Source: Fontisubflavum oceani (lineage in GTDB: Bacteria > Pseudomonadota > Alphaproteobacteria > Rhodobacterales > Rhodobacteraceae). From it: DNA of 64,000 nt. The DNA lies in NCBI RefSeq assembly GCF_030407165.1, contig NZ_CP129111.1, positions 3,100,001 to 3,164,000 of the forward strand, written 5' to 3'. Below the pieces are notes generated by a model. The model was not told the DNA's origin, made no database searches, and was given only the letters and a program-made list of their open reading frames with translations. This document shows positions 1-8,647 of this stretch, piece after piece; within the stretch, counting starts at the first letter, position 1; each line of letters begins with the position of its first letter. Position numbers and translations under genes: made by a program.

Positions 1-1
1 G

Positions 2-790
2 CTGATCTTTCTACGCTATGTCGAAGAGGCCCTCGGTTTGCTCGACAAGGCGCAAGTGGAGGTTAGGGCCGCCGCGCCCCATGGTCTCAATCAACTGCGC
101 TTTGCGATGATCGAGGATTTCGAGAATGATATCGGACCAGAGATCACCCGGATGCTGGCCAAGGCGCTGCCGCACTGCCGGTTCACGCATCACACCCGGG
201 TCAGCCACGAAATCCTCGACCTGTTGCGCAATCGCGATCTGGATTTGGGCATCGCAACACAGCCGCAATTCGCCTTACCGGGTGTCGAAGAAATCCCGCT
301 TCTCCGCGATCCGTTTGTTCTCGCGGTCCCGGCGACGCAGAGCCGGTCGGCGGAAGATATCATCACCGGCCAAAGCGGGCTGCCCTTTCTACGCTATAGC
401 CGCAGTCAAATCATCGGCGGCATGGTCGAGGCACAACTGACCCGGCTGCGCCTGAAACTCGACACCACTTTTGAGCTCGACAGCACCGCCTCGATCATGG
501 CGCTGATTGCGCAAGGTGATGGCTGGGCGATCACCACGCCCAGCAATTACGTCCGCGCCAAGCGCTTTCACGGCCAAGTGCGATTGCTCCCCTTTCCGCG
601 CAAGGAGTTCGCCCGCACGGTCTCGGTGTTTATTGCCGAGGCGCAGGCGGAAGGCATTGCCCGTTTGATCTCCGCCGCGATGCGCAGCCTGATGTCGACC
701 CATGCAATTGGCCCAGCCATCGAGGCCTATCCCTGGCTGAAAGACCGCTTTCGTCTGATCCCGGACGAGGTGGTTACGCCAAAATCTTGA
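2..790 (+). CDS. LysR-type transcriptional regulator, 3' part (5' end outside window)
   Basis: The frame is open from the first bases of the window, so the N-terminal helix-turn-helix is missing. What remains, about 262 residues, looks like the effector-binding domain of a LysR regulator: a periplasmic-binding-like fold with the usual DLDLGI stretch near residue 80 and a C-terminal segment rich in hydrophobic beta strands. The last 17 bases overlap the 3' end of the convergent methyltransferase gene. LysR proteins often control adjacent catabolic genes, so control of the methyltransferase and flavoprotein genes that follow is plausible, but this is inference from position only. The ligand cannot be told. 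Confidence 0.8.
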   Translation: MIFLRYVEEALGLLDKAQVEVRAAAPHGLNQLRFAMIEDFENDIGPEITRMLAKALPHCRFTHHTRVSHEILDLLRNRDLDLGIATQPQFALPGVEEIPLLRDPFVLAVPATQSRSAEDIITGQSGLPFLRYSRSQIIGGMVEAQLTRLRLKLDTTFELDSTASIMALIAQGDGWAITTPSNYVRAKRFHGQVRLLPFPRKEFARTVSVFIAEAQAEGIARLISAAMRSLMSTHAIGPAIEAYPWLKDRFRLIPDEVVTPKS

Positions 791-2300
791 ACCGATCCCG
801 AATGGCTTTGTCCTGATCCGGTGTCAGATAGGTCGGATGGTGACTGGCCAGGATCTCTTGCGCCCGCATCTTGGCGCGCTGCCAGGCATCGCCGGCCCCA
901 TTATCGGCCCAGGTCTGGGGCTGCTCACGATCGGCGAGTTTCGGATAGTGATAATCCCGCTCCATCGCCTGATAGGTGTGATCCGCGCCGAGGAAATGCC
1001 CCTCGCCCAGGATCGCGGCGCAGATCGCGTCAAAGCCAAGATTGTCTTCGGTAACTTCGACGCCGCGCAGCGTGCGATAGGTCATCGCATGCATTTCATC
1101 GTCGAGAATAAACGCCTCGAAACTGACCCCCAGAAGCGCGGCGGTCATGCCGGAGCTTTCATAGATCAAATTGCCCCCGGCCAACGCCGCGGCCAGACTA
1201 GTCATGCCCTTTTCGACGCCATATTGCGCGTCAATCGCCTTGGCATCGGTCATCGAACAGGCCACGCCGGACGGCAAGCCCAACCAGTTGGAAATCTGCG
1301 CCGAGGCAGCATTCAGAAGCGCCGTCTCCGCCCCGCCGCCCGCAAACGCGCCGCTGCGCAGGTCGATCACGAAGGGCCAGTTGGAAAACACCATCGGAAA
1401 GCCGGGCGCGAGCGTGTTGACCACCACAAGGCTCGCCAGCGTTTCGGCCAGAGACTGTGCCAGAAACCCCGCCATCGTGGCCGGTGCGGTCGCCCCGGCC
1501 TGGGCCGCGGTGATGCAATTCATCGGGATGTTGTGTTCGACGCATTTGTAGATCACGTCGACCGCATCCTCGCCGAAGCGCATGGGCGAGATCACCGGAC
1601 TGATATGGGCCGCCATGAAGGGGCGCTTGGCAAACGCGCCCGGGCCGCCCGCCACGATATCAAGCATCGCGACAATCGGGTCCACATGCCCCGCCAGCGT
1701 AAACGAGGTCGCGACGGGTTTGGTGGTGTGTTTCACAAGCGCATAGGCCGTGTTCACATCCAAATCCAGAGTGTCCGGCACGTCAGTCGCCACGCAACAG
1801 CGGGTGAACCACGCCACATTCGTCAGCGTATCTTGCAGCCGTGTGAAATCATGCAAATCGGCCAGCGTGGAGGGGCGGTAAAGGCCGGTCTCCAAATCCA
1901 GCGTGTTGACCGCCGCGCCCCCGGTGCCGAAATAGACCCGGTCGCCCCCCACCTCGATAGACCGCGCCGGGTCTCGCCCATCAAGCGGGAAGGTCTTGGC
2001 GGCTTGGGCGATCGTCTGCTCTACCAGCGCCCTTGGAAAGCTGATCCGGCCATTCTCCATCTGCTGCGCGCCCGCTGCGATCAAATCTCGGGCCAGGCGA
2101 TCTGGCACCTCGCCCATACCGAGCTGCTCCAACAGGCGCAGTGCGGTTGCATAAATGGTCTGCAAATCTGCATCGCGCAAAGGCCGATAGGTTCCGCCCT
2201 GCTGGCCTGCCGGGGCTGGATTGACCTCAGGCGGCGCGGCGCGCTTGGCGACGCGCGCGCTACGGCCGGAACGGCGGGGTCTGGAGTGCATATCTGTCAT
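774..2300 (-). CDS. MttB-family (trimethylamine methyltransferase-like) protein, non-pyrrolysine
   Basis: This 508-aa protein belongs to the MttB superfamily of corrinoid-dependent methylamine or betaine methyltransferases, which form a TIM barrel. It has no in-frame amber codon, so it is one of the non-pyrrolysine homologues; characterised ones demethylate glycine betaine and other quaternary amines, not trimethylamine. I chose the ATG at 2300 because the complement carries TGAGGAA just upstream; the frame extends to 2396 without a ribosome site. The N-terminus is basic (RRSGRSARVAKR). It is divergent from a dimethylglycine-dehydrogenase-like gene, with a 9-bp inverted repeat between them. 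No corrinoid protein gene is visible nearby, so its methyl acceptor is unknown. Confidence 0.85.
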   Translation of the reverse strand: MTDMHSRPRRSGRSARVAKRAAPPEVNPAPAGQQGGTYRPLRDADLQTIYATALRLLEQLGMGEVPDRLARDLIAAGAQQMENGRISFPRALVEQTIAQAAKTFPLDGRDPARSIEVGGDRVYFGTGGAAVNTLDLETGLYRPSTLADLHDFTRLQDTLTNVAWFTRCCVATDVPDTLDLDVNTAYALVKHTTKPVATSFTLAGHVDPIVAMLDIVAGGPGAFAKRPFMAAHISPVISPMRFGEDAVDVIYKCVEHNIPMNCITAAQAGATAPATMAGFLAQSLAETLASLVVVNTLAPGFPMVFSNWPFVIDLRSGAFAGGGAETALLNAASAQISNWLGLPSGVACSMTDAKAIDAQYGVEKGMTSLAAALAGGNLIYESSGMTAALLGVSFEAFILDDEMHAMTYRTLRGVEVTEDNLGFDAICAAILGEGHFLGADHTYQAMERDYHYPKLADREQPQTWADNGAGDAWQRAKMRAQEILASHHPTYLTPDQDKAIRDRFKILA

Positions 2301-2376
2301 CGCTTCCTCAGCCAAAATAGGACGACCGCGCATGGGGTTGGCAAAGGAAATCTCGCAACATCTGAAAAAAGCGAAA

Positions 2377-2398
2377 CTGTGATTTGAGAAAATCACAG
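2377..2398. promoter_or_regulatory. Perfect inverted repeat, candidate operator
   Basis: CTGTGATTT, four bases (GAGA), then AAATCACAG: a perfect 9-bp inverted repeat in the 170-bp region between the divergent methyltransferase and flavoprotein genes. Its outer halves read TGTGA and TCACA, but ten bases apart rather than the six of a CRP site. It is placed to control both promoters. The LysR protein at the window start is the nearest candidate to bind it. The assignment as an operator is inference. Confidence 0.5.
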
Positions 2399-2470
2399 AG
2401 GCGCCGTTCCGATTGACCGCCGCCGCCGATTGACCGCCACTCCGTTCATCTTGCTTGGAGGACCCCGTCG

Positions 2471-4927
2471 ATGAAATCGCAAACCCGTGTCGTTGTCATC
2501 GGTGGCGGCATCGCTGGATGCTCCACCCTCTATCACCTGACCCAAGAAGGCTGGACCGATGTGGTTCTGGTGGAGCGCAATGAGCTGACCTCGGGCACCA
2601 CCTGGCATTCTGCCGCGCAGGTGACGAATTTCGGGATGACGCAGACCATGGTCGGGCTGAAATCCCACTCGATCCAGCTCTATCGCGAGCTTGCCGCCGA
2701 TCCGGAGTATCCGATCAACTATCACCATGGCGATGGCGGCATCCGGCTCGCCAATACGCCCGAACAGATAGAGGGCTATCACCATTTTGACTCCATGGCG
2801 CGCGGCATGGGGGTCGAGTTCGAGGTGATCGATGCAGAGGAATGCGCGCGCCGCCATCCACTGATCTCAACCGACAACCTGCTCGGCGGGTTATGGGACG
2901 GCCAAGATGGCGATATCGACCCGGCCCAGCTTTGCCAGGCGCTGGCCCGGCGGGCGCGGAAAGCTGGCGCCGAGGTCTATCGCAATACGCCAGTGATCGG
3001 CCTGACCCAACACAAGGATCACAGTTGGACCGTCCATACGGAGCGTGGCGATATCGCCTGTGAAATCGTCGTCAATGCCTGCGGCTACCGCGTCAATGAG
3101 GTCGGCGCGATGATGGGCGTGCACCACCCGGTGATGTCGATGGAGCATCAGTATTTCGTCACTGAAGAGATTCCGGCAATCCGCGACGCGGGCCATCGCA
3201 TGCCGCTCCTCCGCTGCCCGATCAGCGATTACTACTGCCGTCAGGAGAAGACTGGCCTGCTGGTCGGGTTCTACGAACAAGACTGCAAAACCTGGGCGAT
3301 GGACGGGATCGATCCGCATTTCGTCAATGCGCTTTGCCCGGATGATCTGGACCGGATCACCGATGTGTTGGAGGGGGCTTTTGCCCGGATGCCCGCACTG
3401 ATGGAGGTGGGTATTCACACGGTGGTCAACGGTCCGATCACTTATACCATCGACGGCGCGCCTTTGGTCGGGCCGATCCCCGGCAAGCGGAACGCGTTCT
3501 GCATCATCGGCTTGCGCGCCGGGCTCGGCGAAGGCGGCGGGCATGGTTGGCTCTTGGCACAACAGATCGTGCATGGAGAGGCCTGTTACGACACCTGGAT
3601 GCTCGACCCGCGGCGCTTCACCGGACATGCCAATACCGAACTGACCGCCCTGAAAGCGATCGAGGATTACCAAAACGAATTCCGCTTTCATTTCCCCAAC
3701 GAGCATCGCCCCGCCGGGCGTATGGCCAAGACCACCCCGCTCACGCCGGTCCTGGCCGCCGAAGGGGCGGAGTTCACCACCGTCAATGGGTGGGAGCGGG
3801 CGGAGTTCTTCAAACCCAGCCCCGATTTTCATGTCACGCCTAGCTTCCGGTTCGACGAGGCCTTCGATCTTGTCGGAGCGGAAGTCGCAGCCGTGCAAAA
3901 CGCGGTCGGCCTTTCTGAGGTCAATGGATTCAATCGCTTTGAGATCACCGGTGCCGATGCGCAAGGCTTCCTTGACCGGATGATCTGCGGTCGTTTGCCA
4001 CGAAAACCGGGCCGGGTCGGTCTCGCCTATCTGCTCAATCACCACGGCATGCTGAAATCCGAAGCGACGATTGCCAATATCCCGGCTTCGGATCGGGGGC
4101 CGGCGCGGATCTGGTATGGCTCGGCTGCCGCAGCCGAATTCCATGACATGGATTGGCTGACGCAGCACATCGAACCAGGCGAGGAGGTCCAGATCAGATC
4201 GCTGACCAATGATCAGACAATCCTTGTCTTGGCGGGTCCCCGCGCCCGGGACGTGATCAGCACGGTCAGTCGTGCCGATTGGTCCAAAGAGGCCTTCCCT
4301 TGGCTCTCAGTCCGCGAATGTTTCATCGGGATCGCACCCGCCACCGTGATGGGCGTCAGCTTCTCGGGGGAACTGGCCTATGAAATCCATGTGCCCAATG
4401 CCTCGCTCTATGCCGCTTACACCGCCCTGCGCGAAGCCGGCGCGGCCCATGACCTCCGCCTTTTCGGTGCCCGTGCGGTCGACGCGATGCGTCTTGAGAA
4501 AGGCTACCTGCATTGGAAGGCCGATATTCTGACCGAGTTTGACCCGTTTGAAACCGGGCTCGGCCGCTTTGTCCAACTGGACAAGCCCGATTTCATTGGC
4601 AAGGCCGCGTTAGAAACACGACGCACCACGGGACCCACAAAACGCCTTGCGACCTTGGTGCTCGACAGTCGAGATGCACCTGCTCATGGTGGCGCGTCGG
4701 TCATGAAGGACGGCGCCGTTGTCGGCACCGTCACATCCGGCGGATGGGGGTACCGGGTCGCGCAAAACTTGGCTTATGCGTTTCTCGATCCGGCCTTTGC
4801 GGAGCCTGGCAAACAGCTCCACGTCGACGTGTTGGGCCAGATGATCACAGCGCAGGTGATCGCGCCGGCCCGTACGACCCGGAAGGCACCGCCTACCGCC
4901 AATAGCATGGCGAGACGGCAAGCCTAG
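2471..4927 (+). CDS. FAD-dependent oxidoreductase, dimethylglycine/sarcosine dehydrogenase family with GcvT domain
   Basis: This 818-aa flavoprotein has an N-terminal DAO domain with the dinucleotide motif VVVIGGGIAGCSTLYHL (residues about 7-23) and the family motif SGTTWHSA near residue 42. A central FAO_M-like linker follows, and then a C-terminal aminomethyltransferase (GcvT-like) fold from about residue 440. Relatives oxidise N-methyl amines such as dimethylglycine or sarcosine and pass the one-carbon unit to tetrahydrofolate. The start is supported by GGAGG about ten bases upstream. With the divergent MttB-like gene it suggests stepwise N-demethylation of a quaternary amine; the exact substrate is not shown. 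Its TAG overlaps the stop of the convergent lyase gene in the palindrome CTAG. Confidence 0.88.
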   Translation: MKSQTRVVVIGGGIAGCSTLYHLTQEGWTDVVLVERNELTSGTTWHSAAQVTNFGMTQTMVGLKSHSIQLYRELAADPEYPINYHHGDGGIRLANTPEQIEGYHHFDSMARGMGVEFEVIDAEECARRHPLISTDNLLGGLWDGQDGDIDPAQLCQALARRARKAGAEVYRNTPVIGLTQHKDHSWTVHTERGDIACEIVVNACGYRVNEVGAMMGVHHPVMSMEHQYFVTEEIPAIRDAGHRMPLLRCPISDYYCRQEKTGLLVGFYEQDCKTWAMDGIDPHFVNALCPDDLDRITDVLEGAFARMPALMEVGIHTVVNGPITYTIDGAPLVGPIPGKRNAFCIIGLRAGLGEGGGHGWLLAQQIVHGEACYDTWMLDPRRFTGHANTELTALKAIEDYQNEFRFHFPNEHRPAGRMAKTTPLTPVLAAEGAEFTTVNGWERAEFFKPSPDFHVTPSFRFDEAFDLVGAEVAAVQNAVGLSEVNGFNRFEITGADAQGFLDRMICGRLPRKPGRVGLAYLLNHHGMLKSEATIANIPASDRGPARIWYGSAAAAEFHDMDWLTQHIEPGEEVQIRSLTNDQTILVLAGPRARDVISTVSRADWSKEAFPWLSVRECFIGIAPATVMGVSFSGELAYEIHVPNASLYAAYTALREAGAAHDLRLFGARAVDAMRLEKGYLHWKADILTEFDPFETGLGRFVQLDKPDFIGKAALETRRTTGPTKRLATLVLDSRDAPAHGGASVMKDGAVVGTVTSGGWGYRVAQNLAYAFLDPAFAEPGKQLHVDVLGQMITAQVIAPARTTRKAPPTANSMARRQA

Positions 4928-5700
4928 TCCGCCTCGTTCGGACCGGTATAGGTCCAGCGATACTGGGGCGGCGTCGGGCCTTTATTGCGTCCGCCTTGCT
5001 GCATCTGCTCCCACGCATGGGCAATCACGCCAACTGAGCGGGACAAGCAAAAGAGGCCGCGCGCCAGCGGCCCGGCGAAACCCAACTCGGCATAAATCAC
5101 CGCCGTTGCCCCATCGATATTCATCGGCACCGGCTTGCCCTTCCGCACGGCCAGTTCCGCCGCCACCCCCTCGCCGATTTCTGCGAACCGGCCCGAGACG
5201 GTGCCCGCCTCCGCCGCATCTCTGACCAGAGCCATCAGACGCGGCGCGCGCGGGTCGACCGGTTTGTGGAACCGGTGCCCAAACCCGGGGATATACGGCC
5301 CCCGCTCCGCTTGCCACCGGTCGATCGCCGCGCCGGTCTCCACGCCGCCATCGATCCAGCCATACAGCTCCACCGCCTGCTCCCCTGCCCCGCCATGCAC
5401 ATCGTCGAGCATATTCACCGCGCTCGCCATTGCCCCGTTCAGACCCAAGCCGCAGGTAACCGCCATCCGCGCCGTGGCAATCGATGGCGCTTGCGGCCCG
5501 TGATCCACCGCCGCCACCAGCGCCGCCTCCAACAGCCGCGCCTGAGCCTCCGAGGGCAGATCGCCGCGGGTCAAGAGCCAGATCATTTGCGGAAAGCTGA
5601 CCTGCCCGATCAAATCTTGGATCTCGTGGCCGCGAAAGGCGATCCGTCCAGGCTCCATATCGATGATCTCGGTGGACCACCAATCGGCGACATCGCTCAT
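4924..5700 (-). CDS. Citryl-CoA lyase-like protein (short citrate synthase superfamily)
   Basis: At 258 residues this is far shorter than citrate synthase (about 430) and matches the short family usually named citryl-CoA lyase. Visible features are the PGRIAFRGHEI start, HGGAGEQAVELYG near residue 100 (the region of one active-site histidine) and PGFGHRFHKPVDPRAP near residue 145, which carries the second conserved histidine and the aspartate of the citrate synthase fold. It probably cleaves or forms a 3-hydroxyacyl-CoA of the citryl/citramalyl type. Its ATG overlaps the stop of the upstream CaiB-type gene (ATGA), so the two are one transcript and likely one pathway: CoA transfer, then C-C cleavage. 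The substrate is unknown. Confidence 0.8.
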   Translation of the reverse strand: MSDVADWWSTEIIDMEPGRIAFRGHEIQDLIGQVSFPQMIWLLTRGDLPSEAQARLLEAALVAAVDHGPQAPSIATARMAVTCGLGLNGAMASAVNMLDDVHGGAGEQAVELYGWIDGGVETGAAIDRWQAERGPYIPGFGHRFHKPVDPRAPRLMALVRDAAEAGTVSGRFAEIGEGVAAELAVRKGKPVPMNIDGATAVIYAELGFAGPLARGLFCLSRSVGVIAHAWEQMQQGGRNKGPTPPQYRWTYTGPNEAD

Positions 5701-6899
5701 CCCGTCTCTCCTCTGTCTGGCACCACAATCACCCCGTCTTTGGTCAAATCCGCGACCTCAGCGGCGTCATACCCAAGCTCACCCAGCAAAGTCGCGGTAT
5801 CCGCCCCGGACTCCGGCGGCGACCGCTCCAGCACCGTCTTCCGCCCGGCCAGCTCCACCGGCAAGGCTGGCAGGCGCACGGCGACCCCGCCTGGTAATTC
5901 GGTGGACAACAACCGTTCCCCCGCCGCCAAATGCGGATCGTCAAACAGTTGCTCGGGCCGCGCCACATGGGCAAAGGGCAATTGCGCGGCGACGGCTTTC
6001 TCGGTCAGTGCGGTCAGCGGCAACCCGGCCACCAGCGCCGCAACCTTCGGCAGCAAGTCGCCCCGGGCTTCGATCCGCTGATTATTCGTGCTCAGGCGCG
6101 GGTCGGCCGCCAGATCGGGCGCGTCAAACACCTCGCAAAACCGCTGCCAGTGCCGGTCCGAGGTGATGCCCAGAAACACCCGCTCCCCATCGGCGCTGTC
6201 GAATTGATCATAAATCGCCCAAGCCGAAACACGCGCGGGCATCGGCGGCACCGGCGCATCGCTCAACGCCGCATAGGCCAGATGCTGCCCCATCAAGAAC
6301 ATCGCGCTTTCAAACAACGCCGAGGTCACCAACTGCCCCCGGCCCGTTCGTTCCCGCTCGGCCAGCGCGGCTTGGACGCCCACGACACCCATCACACCGC
6401 CCATCACATCGATCACACTCGCCCCCGCGCGAAGCGGCTGCCCCGGCGGGCCGGTCATATAGGCGAGGCCGGACATCATCTGCACCACCTCGTCCAGGGC
6501 GACACGGTTTTCATACGGCCCTGGCAAAAACCCCTTCAAAGACAGATAGATCAGCGTGGGGAACGCCTCCGCAAGCTGCTCATAACTCAAACCCAACCGC
6601 GCCATCGTGCCCGGCCCGAAATTCTCGATCAGCACATCCGCCGTGCCGATCAGCCGTTTCGCGACCGCTAGCCCGCGCGGCTCCTTCAAATCCAGCGCGA
6701 TGGACCCTTTATTGCGATTATAAAACGGAAAATACCCCGTCCCGAACCCTTTGAGGGCGCGGGTCGGGTCGCCCTTGGTCGGCTCGACACGGATCACCTC
6801 GGCCCCCAGATCGGCCAGAACCAGCCCGGCGGTCGGCCCCATCACCGTATGACCGAAATCCAAGACGCGCAGCCCGCTATGCGGCAACTCTTGCCTCAT
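5697..6899 (-). CDS. CaiB/BaiF family (class III) CoA-transferase
   Basis: This 400-aa class III CoA-transferase opens with GLRVLDFGHTVMGPTAG and has GADVIRVEP-like sequence at about residue 32, NRNKGSIALDL near 63, and GASVIDVMGG near 160, which contains the aspartate that forms the acyl-anhydride in this family. It would move CoA between a thioester and a free carboxylic acid. It is the first gene of a two-gene unit and is translationally coupled to the citryl-CoA-lyase-like gene. I infer that it activates the acid cleaved by that lyase. Neighbouring methylamine-oxidation genes may or may not belong to the same pathway. Confidence 0.87.
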   Translation of the reverse strand: MRQELPHSGLRVLDFGHTVMGPTAGLVLADLGAEVIRVEPTKGDPTRALKGFGTGYFPFYNRNKGSIALDLKEPRGLAVAKRLIGTADVLIENFGPGTMARLGLSYEQLAEAFPTLIYLSLKGFLPGPYENRVALDEVVQMMSGLAYMTGPPGQPLRAGASVIDVMGGVMGVVGVQAALAERERTGRGQLVTSALFESAMFLMGQHLAYAALSDAPVPPMPARVSAWAIYDQFDSADGERVFLGITSDRHWQRFCEVFDAPDLAADPRLSTNNQRIEARGDLLPKVAALVAGLPLTALTEKAVAAQLPFAHVARPEQLFDDPHLAAGERLLSTELPGGVAVRLPALPVELAGRKTVLERSPPESGADTATLLGELGYDAAEVADLTKDGVIVVPDRGETG

Positions 6900-7363
6900 C
6901 CTCGTCCCTTTCCCCGCATGACTGCGCCCCTTCTAGCAGCGAATCCGATCTGCGGCGACCAAGACCCGAAGCGCGGCCTCAAAGCGCTTAGAAATGGGGC
7001 CGCCCCTGCCCTTTCGGCGCTCAAAAAACAATCATCGGTAGAATCCGACCAACAATTACCGCGCCGCCCATTGGCGGCAATGCCGCGGCGCGGCAAGCTG
7101 ATCTTGTCAGGCTGGTCCGGGAGCGCCTCTCCTCCCTTCCTATGGCCTCCTCGGGCGGTCTGACGCGAAGACATCTCTGGCGGTCGCGGCTCTCGTCTCT
7201 CTTCCTCTATGGTCGGGCCGCCAGTTTTTTCCCCAAGCTTCTGTGGTTGAATGAACACAGTCTGGGCGCGCCACATTCACGCCACATTCATGCCGGTGTT
7301 AGGACAAAATCGGAGCGGACCCTTCTCGGTCATAGGCATCAAGACCTAACCCGGAGCAGTATC
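6900..7363. other. Intergenic region, 464 bp, no supported gene
   Basis: This region separates the CoA-transferase (leftward) from a small ORF and the TfoX-domain gene (rightward), so it must contain at least one promoter in each direction. The open frames on either strand look like GC-driven frames with no recognisable composition, start context or motif. Two direct copies of CCACATTCA lie around 7271-7289. No RNA gene or repeat was recognised. Confidence 0.5.
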
Positions 7364-7453
7364 ATGCAAACTCGCAAACCCGCGCCGAAAGAGGCGCCCA
7401 CCAAAAAAGAACACCCCAAGCCTGTCCGCTTTTCCGATTGGGCCAGCATCTGA
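7364..7453 (+). CDS. Possible small protein (29 aa) upstream of the TfoX-domain gene
   Basis: An ATG preceded by GGAG at a seven-base spacing opens a 29-codon frame ending in TGA, 29 bases before the next start. The product is Lys/Pro-rich (APKEAPTKKEHPKPVRF) with a C-terminal aromatic FSDWASI, with no signal peptide or membrane segment. The good ribosome site and its position as the first cistron make it a reasonable small gene or leader peptide, but there is no family to compare it with. Confidence 0.35.
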   Translation: MQTRKPAPKEAPTKKEHPKPVRFSDWASI

Positions 7454-7482
7454 TAGAGCTTTTCGGCAGGAGACCTGCTGCC

Positions 7483-7827
7483 ATGAGCAACATCGCCGCC
7501 GCTGACCCCGTCACGGCCATCCGCAACATCGGACCCGCGCAGGCCGAGCTTCTGGCCCGCGCAGGCATTACCACGGCGACCGAACTGCGCGAAGCGGGCG
7601 CAGACGCCGCTTATACGCGGATGCTTGAGGTTGGGGTGCGCCCGCATTTCATCATGTATTACGTGCTCCACATGGCGCTCCAGGGCCGCCCATGGAACGA
7701 TTGCAAAGGCGCTGAGAAAGATGCGCTGAGAGCTCAATTCGATGCGCTCAAAGCGACCCAAGCAGATGACGGCCGTGGCGAGATGGAACGGGTCCTGAAC
7801 GAAATTGGCGTGGGACTGCGCCGCTGA
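7483..7827 (+). CDS. TfoX/Sxy C-terminal domain protein
   Basis: This 114-aa protein has the helix-hairpin-helix pattern of the TfoX/Sxy C-terminal domain: AIRNIGPAQAELLARAGITTATELREAGADAAY, written here only to show the fold, lies at residues about 10-42. It continues with MYYVLHMALQGRPWND, the signature of the domain's second half. The TfoX N-terminal domain is absent, which is common for stand-alone copies in alphaproteobacteria. CAGGAGA nine bases upstream selects the ATG at 7483. Full-length Sxy promotes CRP-dependent competence gene expression; whether this short protein does anything similar is unknown. Confidence 0.75.
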   Translation: MSNIAAADPVTAIRNIGPAQAELLARAGITTATELREAGADAAYTRMLEVGVRPHFIMYYVLHMALQGRPWNDCKGAEKDALRAQFDALKATQADDGRGEMERVLNEIGVGLRR

Positions 7828-8005
7828 TCCTTGATCTGGTTGGACCGCGCGACGGGAACGCCCGAGTCCATGACGGTTTTCAGCACCCGCCCTGTCGTCA
7901 AAGCGGGAAGCAGCCCAAAGCGCCCGTGACCGGCGCGCCCGATAGCGCTGTTTCATCGGGCGTCGAGGCCCAACCGCGCCATGGCGCGGCGAGCACCAAA
8001 AGCAA

Positions 8006-8033
8006 ACGGCCGCGCAATCTCTTGCGCGGCCGT
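8006..8033 (-). terminator. Rho-independent terminator downstream of ndk
   Basis: A 12-bp perfect stem (ACGGCCGCGCAA / TTGCGCGGCCGT) has a four-base loop. On the minus strand it lies 23 bases past the ndk stop and is followed by TTGCTTTT. On the plus strand it is followed by CTCGTTTT, so it may also stop the TfoX-domain transcript. Confidence 0.8.
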
Positions 8034-8056
8034 CTCGTTTTCCAAGCGGTGACCGC

Positions 8057-8479
8057 TTAGCCGACCAGCTCAAGACCCGAGAAGAAATAGGCGATTTCCT
8101 CTTTCGCGGTCTCCGGCGCATCGGAGCCGTGCACCGAGTTTTCGCCGATCGACAGCGCGTATTCCTTGCGGATCGTGCCCGCATCGGCCTCGGCGGGGTT
8201 GGTCGCGCCCATCACTTCGCGGTTTTTCGCGATGGCGTTCTCGCCTTCCAGCACCTGCACCACAATCGGCTCGGAGATCATGAATTCGCACAGTTCATCA
8301 AAGAACGGGCGCTCTTTGTGCACACCATAAAACGTCTGTGCCTGAGCCAGGGTCAGCTGGATCCGCTTGGAGGCCACGACGCGCAGGCCCGCTTCCTCGA
8401 ACTTGGCGACAATCGCGCCGGTCAGGTTGCGCTTGGTGGCATCGGGTTTGATGATCGAAAAGGTCCGTTCCAGGGCCAT
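8057..8479 (-). CDS. ndk: Nucleoside diphosphate kinase
   Basis: The 140-residue length is exactly that of the family. The protein begins ALERTFSIIKPDATKRNL, with the conserved IKPD motif. The catalytic histidine lies in ENSVHGSDAPETA (around residue 117), with the C-terminal EIAYFF motif. The enzyme transfers the gamma phosphate from ATP to nucleoside diphosphates in the cytoplasm through a phosphohistidine. The start at 8479 gives the normal N-terminus; the frame is open 57 bases further upstream but without family similarity. It is a single-gene unit with a strong terminator behind it. Confidence 0.97.
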   Translation of the reverse strand: MALERTFSIIKPDATKRNLTGAIVAKFEEAGLRVVASKRIQLTLAQAQTFYGVHKERPFFDELCEFMISEPIVVQVLEGENAIAKNREVMGATNPAEADAGTIRKEYALSIGENSVHGSDAPETAKEEIAYFFSGLELVG

Positions 8480-8647
8480 TGTGTTTGCTCCGCATGGGTT
8501 GAATTTGACGCGGCCCCTAACATGGCCGGGCAGCATTGGGAAGACCTGCTTCCCGCTTGCGAAGCGCGCGCTGATTTGTTAGCCCCATCACACTGATCAG
8601 CGACCATCTCGGCAGCCATTTCACCTGACGGATTGAAAGGATGTCCG

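Noticed and set aside
774..2300. Pyrrolysine-dependent MttB
   Set aside because: No in-frame amber codon and no pyrrolysine genes in view; the non-pyrrolysine branch is the better fit.
837..2387. Long plus-strand open frame opposite the methyltransferase gene
   Set aside because: Arg/His/Gly-rich translation typical of the antisense frame of a GC-rich gene; no motif, and the minus strand has clear family identity.
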